Origin: CADCTP01 sp963849885
Lineage (GTDB): Bacteria; Actinomycetota; Actinomycetes; Mycobacteriales; CADCTP01
Reading direction: 5' to 3'
DNA: 64,000 nucleotides
Assembly: GCA_963849885.1 (NCBI GenBank)
Contig: CAWKIV010000013.1
Span: 186,001 to 250,000 of the forward strand
The notes beneath the pieces are model-generated. The model was not told the DNA's origin. It ran no database searches and worked only from the letters and a program-made list of their open reading frames with translations. This document shows, piece after piece, positions 54,280 to 60,975 of this stretch. The first letter of the stretch is position 1, and the number at the start of each line of letters is the position of its first letter. A program made the position numbers and the translations under genes.

Positions 54280-55280
54280 CGACCACACTGCTGCTCATCC
54301 ACGGCCGCAGCCAGGCCAGCGACGGGGAGGTCGCCCGGGACCCGGCCCGGCTCGCGGCGTACGTCACGGCGAAGAAGCGGGGCTGGCTCGGCGGGCTGGC
54401 GAAGGGCCTGCTCGCCGCCGGGCAGCGGCCGGTGGACGAGGCCGCGGTGGTGTTCCCCTTCTACGGCAACGACTTCGCCGACGCGATCCGGGCGTACGAG
54501 GCGGGCGGCGGGCGGCGGCCGGAGCTGGAGATCCTGGCCGACCCGGTGCCGCCGGACGACGCCGCGCTGGTGGACACGAAGGCGGCCACCCTGCTCGACG
54601 CGGCGGCCGCGCTCGGCTTCGACCCGGCCCGCGAGCTGTCCTACGCGGACCCGGAGGCGGGCCGGGACGTGGCCGACCGGGACCCGGCCCAGGAGCTCGG
54701 CTGGGGCGACGCGCTGCGGCTGCCGGTGCTGCGGGCGGCGCTGCAGTTCGTCAGCCGGAAGACCGGCGCGCCGACGCTGATCATCGAGCGCTTCCTGGAC
54801 GACGTCGCGTACTACCTGGAGCTGGCGGAGATGCGCGACACGGTGCTGTCCATCGTGGACCGGGCGCTGCGCCAGGCGCTGCCGGACGGCGGCGACGTGG
54901 TGGTCGTCGGGCACAGCCTGGGCAGCATCGTCGCGTACGACGCGCTCACCCGGCTGCCGGACCGCTACCGGATCCCGCTGCTGGTCACCGCGGGCAGCCC
55001 GCTCGGCTACCCGGTCGTCCAGAAAAACCTGCTGGGCAAGGAGGACGGCCGCCCGCCGGCGGTGCCGGCCCGGGTGCCGCGGGTCGCCGGCGGCTGGCTC
55101 AACGCCTACGACGTGCTCGACGTGGTCGCGCTGGTACACCCGCTGGGCGGCTCGTTCGCGGAGGCGGTCGGCGGGCAGCTGCGCGACGAGCGCACCCACA
55201 ACCCGACCGGGCCGCACTCGATCGAGGACTACCTCGCCGACCCGGACGTCGCCGGCCCGATCGGCCGCGCCCTCGGCTAG
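54276..55280 (+). CDS. alpha/beta hydrolase-fold protein coupled to the protease
   Basis: A 334-residue protein with TTTLLLIHGRSQ at the start and the nucleophile elbow VVVVGHSLGSIVAYDAL (S214). Between them is a large helical insert (residues 30-190) rich in charged residues. No signal peptide. It resembles intracellular lipase- or esterase-like effectors. Its ATG sits inside the stop of the protease gene, and its TAG is part of the CTAG border of the downstream inverted-repeat element. Confidence 0.75.
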   Translation: MTTTLLLIHGRSQASDGEVARDPARLAAYVTAKKRGWLGGLAKGLLAAGQRPVDEAAVVFPFYGNDFADAIRAYEAGGGRRPELEILADPVPPDDAALVDTKAATLLDAAAALGFDPARELSYADPEAGRDVADRDPAQELGWGDALRLPVLRAALQFVSRKTGAPTLIIERFLDDVAYYLELAEMRDTVLSIVDRALRQALPDGGDVVVVGHSLGSIVAYDALTRLPDRYRIPLLVTAGSPLGYPVVQKNLLGKEDGRPPAVPARVPRVAGGWLNAYDVLDVVALVHPLGGSFAEAVGGQLRDERTHNPTGPHSIEDYLADPDVAGPIGRALG

Positions 55281-55444
55281 GGTGTGTCTCTCAATCCGTG
55301 GTGGATGCGGACGGCGTCCAGGCGTCGTCCGGCAAGGCCGAGGAGGAGTCCGATACCGTCGTTGTATCGGCGACGACGAGAACGCCGCCGGTCGGCGTCT
55401 GGGCGTCGGCCCGCGCCGCCAGCGGGTTGAGAGACACACCCTAG
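55277..55444. mobile_element. 168-bp inverted-repeat element with CTAG borders (MITE-like)
   Basis: CTAGGGTGTGTCTCTCAA (55277-55294) and TTGAGAGACACACCCTAG (55427-55444) are perfect 18-bp inverted repeats. CTAG at both ends fits the YTAR target of IS5-group insertion sequences, or is a palindromic border. The 132-bp interior has no transposase, so it looks like a deletion derivative. It lies exactly between two convergent genes, and both take their TAG stop from the CTAG ends. Confidence 0.7.
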
Positions 55445-56520
55445 GCCGGCCCCCGGCGGGCCACGTACAGCGAGTCCATCGGGTCCTCCGGGACCTCGTG
55501 CACGGCGACGTCGCCGAAACCGGCGTCCGTGAGCATGGTGCGGGCCAGCTCCTCGCCCCAGACGGTGCCGAGCCCGGCCCCGCCGTACGCCAGCGACACG
55601 GTCAGGCAGTGCAGGGTGCTGACCGCGTAGAGCCACGGCGCGAGCGGGTTGCCGAGGTTGTCCTCGAGCCGGCTCGCCGCCTTGACGTCCATCATCGCGA
55701 AGACCCCGTCCGGGGTGAGCGCGCGCCGCACGGCGGCCAGCACGCCGGCCGGGTCAGCCTGGTCGTGGATCGCGTCGAACGCGAACACGGCGTCGAACGG
55801 CGGGTCGGCCGGCAGCGCCGCGACGTCCAGCACCTCGAACGTGGCGTTGGTCAGCCCCCAGGCCGCGGCCTCCGCGCGGGCCCGGTCGATCGCGTCGGCG
55901 GCGATGTCGTAGCCCACCACGGTGGACCGGGGGAAGGCGCGGGCGAGCAGGGTGACCGCGTGCCCGGTGCCGCAGCCGATGTCGGCGACCCGGCCGCCGG
56001 CGGCGAGCCGCTCGGCCAGGCCGGGGACCAGCGGGACGATGCCGTCGAGCAGCTGGCCGTCCAGCAGGCCGCGGGACAGCCCGTCCATCACCGTGGTGAA
56101 CTCCGGCCGGTACGCCTCGTACGGCACGCCGCCCCCGGTCCGGAACGCCCGCGCCACCCCGGCGACGTGCCCGGCGAGCAGGGTGCCGACCCGGGCGACC
56201 GGCGCCAGGTTCGCCGCCCCGGGGCCGGTCAGGCAGGCGGCGTGCTCGGCGGGCAGGGCGAAGGTCGCGCCGGCGGCGTCGTGCTCGACGATGCCGGCGG
56301 CGGCCAGCGCGCCCAGGCACTCCCGGACGTACCGCTCGACCAGCCCGGCCCGGGCGGCCAGCTCGGCACTGGTGCCCGGCCCGGTGGCCAGCGCGACCAG
56401 CAGCCCGGTGCGGTCGGCCAGGTCGACCATGAGCGTGGTGGCGCCCGCGGTGAAGGTCGCCAGCAGCGTGCCGGCGAAGCGCTCCACCCGGTCGGCGTCG
56501 AGCGGCGTCGTCGTGGTCAT
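55441..56520 (-). CDS. class I SAM-dependent methyltransferase
   Basis: A 359-residue methyltransferase. Residues 1-85 form a winged-helix-like N-terminal domain (LADRTGLLVALATGPGTSAELAARAGLVERYVRECLGAL), as in O-methyltransferase-like enzymes. Motif I is VADIGCGTGHAVTLLA, with acidic D in VVGYDIAADAI. GAGGAG precedes the ATG at 56520. The substrate is unknown. Its stop lies in the CTAG end of the adjacent element. Confidence 0.88.
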   Translation of the reverse strand: MTTTTPLDADRVERFAGTLLATFTAGATTLMVDLADRTGLLVALATGPGTSAELAARAGLVERYVRECLGALAAAGIVEHDAAGATFALPAEHAACLTGPGAANLAPVARVGTLLAGHVAGVARAFRTGGGVPYEAYRPEFTTVMDGLSRGLLDGQLLDGIVPLVPGLAERLAAGGRVADIGCGTGHAVTLLARAFPRSTVVGYDIAADAIDRARAEAAAWGLTNATFEVLDVAALPADPPFDAVFAFDAIHDQADPAGVLAAVRRALTPDGVFAMMDVKAASRLEDNLGNPLAPWLYAVSTLHCLTVSLAYGGAGLGTVWGEELARTMLTDAGFGDVAVHEVPEDPMDSLYVARRGPA

Positions 56521-56578
56521 CGGGACTCCTCGCGTCGGGGACGACACTCCGGACGCTACGGAGCGGGCCGGCGCCGCC

Positions 56579-58189
56579 TCATCGGTCGGACGCCCCATCC
56601 GCTCCGGCGGCCGGCTGGGGCGTCCGCCCCACCAGGCCGTGCTCGTACGCGTACGCGGTGGCCGCGCCGCGCGAGCTGACCCCGATCTTGGTGAACAGGT
56701 TGGACAGGTGCCGGCCGACGGTCTTCTCGCTGATCACCAGCGCGGCGGCGATCTCCCGGTTGGTCCGGCCGGCGGCCAGGCAGACCAGCACCTCGACCTC
56801 GCGCGCGGTCAGCCCACCGGGCCGCCGCGGGCCGGCGCCCCGCAGCGCGGCCACCGCGGCCCGGTCCGGCACCGCGCCCAGCTCGGCGAAGGCGGCGTCC
56901 GCCGCGTCCAGCTCCCGGCCGGCCGAGTCGGCGTCGCCGAGCGCCCGGTAGGCCCGGGCCAGCAGCACCCGGACCCGGGCGGTGTCGTACCGGGCGCCGC
57001 AGTCCCGCCAGACCCGGCCGGCCTCGGCCAGCACCGGCAGCGCGTCGGCGGCGCGGTCCTCGGCGAGCCGCACCGCCCCGGTGGCCGCGGCGGCGGTGCC
57101 GACCAGCCCCGAGCTGCCGTACGCCGCCGCCGTCGCGGTCAGCTCGGCCGCCGCGGTGCGGGCGGTGTCGAGGTCGCCGCGGGCCAGCGCGATCTCGACC
57201 TGGGCGGCGCGCAGCGGGGCCCGGGCCAGCGGCGCGCCGGGGTGGGCGAGCAGCGCCGCGGCCACCGCGGCGGCGGCCGGCTCGGCCTCCCCCTCGGCCA
57301 GCCGCAGCAGCGCGTGGCCGGGCTGCGGGTCCCGGCCCAGCCGGTGCGCCCGCCGGTACGCCGCGGCCGCGGCGGGCCGGTCGCCCCGCCGCCGGCGCAG
57401 CTCGCCGACCCGGTAGTGGCCCTCGGCCACCGCGGCCGCGGAGATGCCGGTCAGCTCGGCGCAGACCCGGGCGGCCTCGGCCTCGGCCCGCGCCCAGTCG
57501 CCGGTGACCTCGAGGACCTGGCTGCGGTGCACCCGGCAGATCCCGGCGAACAGCACCGCGCTGGGCAGCGTCGCCAGCCAGTCCGCGGTCGCCGCCACCC
57601 AGCGCGCGGCCCGGCCGATGTCGGCCAGCTCGTGACAGGCCGCCATCAGGTGGCAGTACGCGTTGCCGGCCCAGTCCGGGCTGAGCTCGCCGGCCAGCAC
57701 GGCGACCATCGCCTCGTCGAGCAGCGCGCCGCCCGCGGCGACCCGGCCCTGCCGGACCAGCACCCGCCCCTCGCCGAGCGTCCCGGCGGTGACCAGGTCG
57801 GGCACCCGGAGCCGGCGGCCCAGGTCGGCGACCGCGCGGGCCGCCGCGATCACGCCGGCCGGGTCCGGCCCGTCCAGCGCCCCCTCGACCTCCACCAGGT
57901 AGCGCAGGTAGCCGTGCTCGGCGCACTCGGGCAGGTCGGCCAGCAGCCGGCCGGCGCGCTGCAGCCAGCCCGCGGCCGGGGCGTCGTCGCCGCGGAGGGC
58001 GAGGTTCACCGCCACCGCGATCGCGGCGCCGGCGGCGGCCGGTCGGTCGCCGGCGGCCAGCAGCCCCCGGTGCGCCGCCTCGTACCCGGCGATCGACTCG
58101 TCGACGCGACCCCGCCACCAGGCGGCGTCGGCCCGCGCCGCCAGCTCCCGCGCGGCCGCGAGCCCGGCACCGTCCCTCGCGTCGTCCAT
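56579..58189 (-). CDS. LuxR-family regulator with TPR-like repeats
   Basis: A 536-residue protein. Residues 1-440 are a TPR-like helical array (ADAAWWRGRVDESIAGYEAAHRG, then PECAEHGYLRYLVEVEG). The LuxR-type HTH is at the C-terminus (GLTAREVEVLVCLAAGRTNREI...VGRHLSNLFTKIGVSSR, about 455-515). There is no ATPase module, so this is the LAL-like scaffold without the STAND domain. It lies 58 bp upstream of the methyltransferase gene on the same strand and may control it. ATG at 58189. Confidence 0.83.
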   Translation of the reverse strand: MDDARDGAGLAAARELAARADAAWWRGRVDESIAGYEAAHRGLLAAGDRPAAAGAAIAVAVNLALRGDDAPAAGWLQRAGRLLADLPECAEHGYLRYLVEVEGALDGPDPAGVIAAARAVADLGRRLRVPDLVTAGTLGEGRVLVRQGRVAAGGALLDEAMVAVLAGELSPDWAGNAYCHLMAACHELADIGRAARWVAATADWLATLPSAVLFAGICRVHRSQVLEVTGDWARAEAEAARVCAELTGISAAAVAEGHYRVGELRRRRGDRPAAAAAYRRAHRLGRDPQPGHALLRLAEGEAEPAAAAVAAALLAHPGAPLARAPLRAAQVEIALARGDLDTARTAAAELTATAAAYGSSGLVGTAAAATGAVRLAEDRAADALPVLAEAGRVWRDCGARYDTARVRVLLARAYRALGDADSAGRELDAADAAFAELGAVPDRAAVAALRGAGPRRPGGLTAREVEVLVCLAAGRTNREIAAALVISEKTVGRHLSNLFTKIGVSSRGAATAYAYEHGLVGRTPQPAAGADGASDR

Positions 58190-58372
58190 GGCACCCGTCC
58201 CGACGGAGCCCCGGGTGCCGGTCGGACTCGACCCGACTCCGGTGACCCTGGGGAGGAGTCTGCCTCGACCGGGGCGGTCCCGGGCAGGTATCCGGCGCCT
58301 GGTCGGCCCGGACATGGTCGGGCCGCTCCGCCGCGCCCAGCCGACTGCTGACGCGGGCCCGGTCGGTGGTCG

Positions 58373-58446
58373 TGCCCCCGGTCGGATTCGAACCGACACT
58401 GTGACCCTTTTAAGGGGCCTGCCTCTGCCGGTTGGGCTACGGGGGC
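58373..58446 (-). tRNA. atypical tRNA, UAA anticodon, short variable loop
   Basis: A full cloverleaf folds: acceptor GCCCCCG/CGGGGGC, T-arm GTCGG-TTCGAAT-CCGAC, and anticodon arm GGCCC-CTTAAAA-GGGTC with U33 and anticodon UAA. The anticodon loop is the same as in bldA-type tRNA-Leu, but the variable region is only ACAGT. A Leu tRNA should have a long variable arm. Discriminator is A and CCA is not encoded. It lies between the LuxR gene and proA. Confidence 0.75.
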
Positions 58447-58465
58447 CGCGAGCGAAGGGTAGCGG

Positions 58466-59713
58466 TCAGCCGGTGCCGCGCGGGGTGACCACGAACTGGC
58501 GCAGGTGCAGGTCGCCGAAGGTCACCGGCCCGCGCGGGCCGGGCACCCGGTCGACGTTGATGCCGGTCTCCGGCAGGCCGAGCAGCTTGAAGCCGTCCAG
58601 CAGCCGGGTGCTCACGTTCCAGAACGCGCCGGTCCCCCCGTACGCGCCGAGGAAGGCCGCCGCGGCCGCCTCGTCCGCGGTGACGACGCACGCGGCCAGC
58701 CCGGAGGTCTCCGCGTCGGCCAGCCGGGCCGCCTCGACCGGGCCGTGCACCGGCGCCACCGTCACGGTCGCCTCCCGGCCGTCCTCCAGCGCCCACTCCA
58801 GCCCGAGCGGGTGGTCGTGCGGCGGCAGCGAGGCCCGTACGCCCAGCCCGTCCAGCACGCCGAGCACGGCCGGCAGCAGGTCGTCCCAGCGGTCCGCGGC
58901 GACCAGCAGCAGGTTGAGCCGGTTGCACACGCCGAGCCGGTCCAGGCTGTCGGCCACCAGCCGCAGCGCCAGCTCGCGGTCCGCGGCCCGGTCCAGGTAG
59001 AGCACGCCGCCGCCCTCCGCGTGCGCCAGCGTGCGGACGCCGTGCCGGGCCGCCTCCCGGGTCAGCTCGCGGGTGCTGGCGCCGCTGCCGCGCAGGATCA
59101 CCAGCGGCACCAGGTCCGGCTGGGCGACCAGCGCCCGCGCGGTCTCCCGGCCGGGCGTGCGGACCAGCTGCACCGCGGCCGGGTCCAGCCCGGCGGCGGC
59201 CAGCGCCGGCCCGACCACCTCGTCCAGCAGCGCGGCGGCGGAGGACAGCGCGGCCGAGCCGGTGCGCAGCACCCCGGCGTTGCGGGACTTCAGCAGCTGG
59301 GACGCGACGTCGACGACCACGTTGGGCCGGGCCTCGAAGTTGGCCCCGATGACGCCGACCGGCCGGCGGTGCTCCTCCACCACCCCGGCGCCGCCGGGCA
59401 GCTCGCGGACCACCCGCTTCGTCGGCGGGTGCGGCACGTCGGCCAGGATGCGCAGCTGCTGCGCCATGCCGGCCAACCGGTCGCCGTCCAGCCGGAGCCG
59501 GTCCAGGGTCGCGGCCGGCAGCCCGGCCGCCGCGCCGGCCCGGACGTCCTCGGCGTTGGCGGCGAGCACCGGCTCCCGGCCGGCGCCGGCCAGCCGGTCG
59601 GCGATGCCGCGCAGCGCGGCGTCCACGGTCTCCGGAGCGGCCGCCGCGACGCCGCCCGCCGCGGCCCTCGCCGCGGCCGCGCAGGCGCGGACCGACTCCA
59701 CCACTGCGGTCAC
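58466..59713 (-). CDS. proA: glutamate-5-semialdehyde dehydrogenase
   Basis: A 415-residue ProA-type aldehyde dehydrogenase (gamma-glutamyl-phosphate reductase). The catalytic cysteine is C263 in RLGVCNRLNLLL, the cofactor region is VGVIGANFEARPNVVVD (119-135), and LKSRNAGVLRTGS follows. It reduces glutamyl-5-phosphate in proline synthesis. No proB is adjacent, so this may be a second, paralogous copy serving another pathway. GTG at 59713, divergent from the SARP gene. It lies 20 bp from the tRNA. Confidence 0.87.
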   Translation of the reverse strand: MTAVVESVRACAAAARAAAGGVAAAAPETVDAALRGIADRLAGAGREPVLAANAEDVRAGAAAGLPAATLDRLRLDGDRLAGMAQQLRILADVPHPPTKRVVRELPGGAGVVEEHRRPVGVIGANFEARPNVVVDVASQLLKSRNAGVLRTGSAALSSAAALLDEVVGPALAAAGLDPAAVQLVRTPGRETARALVAQPDLVPLVILRGSGASTRELTREAARHGVRTLAHAEGGGVLYLDRAADRELALRLVADSLDRLGVCNRLNLLLVAADRWDDLLPAVLGVLDGLGVRASLPPHDHPLGLEWALEDGREATVTVAPVHGPVEAARLADAETSGLAACVVTADEAAAAAFLGAYGGTGAFWNVSTRLLDGFKLLGLPETGINVDRVPGPRGPVTFGDLHLRQFVVTPRGTG

Positions 59714-59751
59714 GGCACGACCCTACGACCCCGCGCCGGCCTGGCAGCTCG

Positions 59752-59829
59752 GGTAGTCAACTACCGACAAACACGACATCACCGAACTGGCCTAATTACA
59801 CCTTCCCGCCCGAACGCTACGTTGACGTA
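59752..59829. promoter_or_regulatory. AT-richer divergent promoter region with two dyads
   Basis: In the 192-bp gap between proA and the SARP gene, base composition drops well below the window average (for example CCTAATTACACC near 59781). GGTAGT-CA-ACTACC (59752-59765) and TACGT-TG-ACGTA (59818-59829) are dyads with short two-base spacers. These are the best operator candidates for the cluster. No clear -35/-10 pair can be assigned. Confidence 0.45.
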
Positions 59830-59905
59830 CGAAGTGCTGCGCGCCGGGCCGACGGGGTTGCAGTGGTTGAGCGCCCCGTGACCCCTGGCCCGAGCGAGGT
59901 GAGAC

Positions 59906-60946
59906 ATGCAGCGCGAGGCGTCGCCCGGCGACAGCCGCACCCGCTTCCTCGTGCTAGGCCCGCTGAGCATCGCCGACGGCTCCGGCTCGGTCGTGCTGCA
60001 ACCCTCGAAACCGGCGACGCTGCTGGCCACCCTGCTGCTGCACCCGGGCACCATGGTCTCGGTCGACTTCCTGCAGCGGCGGATCTGGGGCGAGGAGCAG
60101 CCCGGCACCGCGAAGGCGGCGCTGCAGACCTGCGTGCTCCGGCTGCGCCGGCTCTTCGCCCGGTACGGGATCGCGGCGGACGCCATCGAGGCCATCCCGG
60201 GCGGCTACCGGATGACCGCGGACCCGGAGCTGCTCGACCTCACCTGCTTCCGCGACCTGCTCCGCCGGGCGGACAGCGCCGACCCGGAGTCGCGGCTGGA
60301 GCTGCTGCGCACCGCGCTCGGGCTGTGGCGGGGGCCGGCGCTGACCAACGTGCACTCCGAGCTGCTGCACCGGGAGGACGTGCCGCGGCTGGAGGAGGAG
60401 CGGCTGCACACGCTGGAGCAGGTCTTCGACCTGGAGCTGGCGGTCGGCCGGTGCCGGGAGGTGCTGGCCGAGCTGCGGGCCACCGCGGAGGCCCACCCGT
60501 TCCACGAGCGGTTCTGGGAGCAGCTGATCGAGGCGCTGCACCGGTGCGGCCGGCGGGCCGACGCGCTGGCCGAGCACCAGCGGATCAGCCGGCACCTGCG
60601 GGACGAGCTCGGCGTCGACCCGGGTCCCGGGCTGCGGCTGCTGCAGCAGGCGGTGCTGCGCGGGGACGACCTGGAGCCGGCCCGGCCCGCGGCCGACCAG
60701 CCGGCGCTCCCGGTCGGGGCGGCCGGCGGCGAGCCGGACCCGGCCACCCCGGCCGCCGCCGGCGAGGACATCCTGCGCGGCCTGGTCGACGCCGGCCTGC
60801 TGGTGGAGGCGCCCGACGGGCCGGCCGGCCACTACCACGTGCACGAGCTGCTGCGGACCTTCGCCCGGGGCGCCGCGGCGGTCCGGGAGGAGCCGCCGGC
60901 CGCCCAGTCCGCCGGCCCGACCGCGGCCCGGCCGGACGTCGCATGA
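59906..60946 (+). CDS. SARP-family transcriptional activator
   Basis: A 346-residue regulator. Residues 13-105 form an OmpR-like winged helix (RFLVLGPLSIADG, KPATLLATLLLHPG, QTCVLRLRRLF, IPGGYRM), and residues 110-262 the bacterial transcriptional activation domain (LDLTCFRDLLRRAD, AHPFHERFWEQLIEALHRCGR, ELGVDPGPGLRLLQQAVL). Residues 286-325 (GEDILRGLVDAGLL, HYHVHELLRTFARG) look like the winged-helix end of an AfsR-type STAND domain with the NTPase part missing. GAGGTGAG precedes the ATG. It likely activates the TOMM genes that follow. Confidence 0.88.
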   Translation: MQREASPGDSRTRFLVLGPLSIADGSGSVVLQPSKPATLLATLLLHPGTMVSVDFLQRRIWGEEQPGTAKAALQTCVLRLRRLFARYGIAADAIEAIPGGYRMTADPELLDLTCFRDLLRRADSADPESRLELLRTALGLWRGPALTNVHSELLHREDVPRLEEERLHTLEQVFDLELAVGRCREVLAELRATAEAHPFHERFWEQLIEALHRCGRRADALAEHQRISRHLRDELGVDPGPGLRLLQQAVLRGDDLEPARPAADQPALPVGAAGGEPDPATPAAAGEDILRGLVDAGLLVEAPDGPAGHYHVHELLRTFARGAAAVREEPPAAQSAGPTAARPDVA

Positions 60947-60975
60947 CCACCACCCGTCCCCAGCCCGGAGGTGCG

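Noticed and set aside
55277..55636. A 119-codon frame inside and beside the inverted-repeat element as a transposase remnant
   Set aside because: Most of it is antisense-frame to the methyltransferase gene, it lacks DDE motifs, and it is Arg/Gly/Pro-rich.
56679..56705. Third copy of the GATCTTGG palindrome
   Set aside because: The GATCTTGG there is part of the LuxR helix-turn-helix coding sequence (FTKIG) and lacks the second arm.
58373..58446. Assignment as tRNA-Lys
   Set aside because: The loop with U33 gives UAA at positions 34-36, not UUU or CUU; a shifted anticodon would break the 5-bp stem and 7-base loop.
59822..59881. A 19-codon frame before the SARP gene as RiPP precursor
   Set aside because: It has no Cys, a single Ser and two Thr, lacks a leader and has no ribosome site; it does not look like a TOMM precursor.
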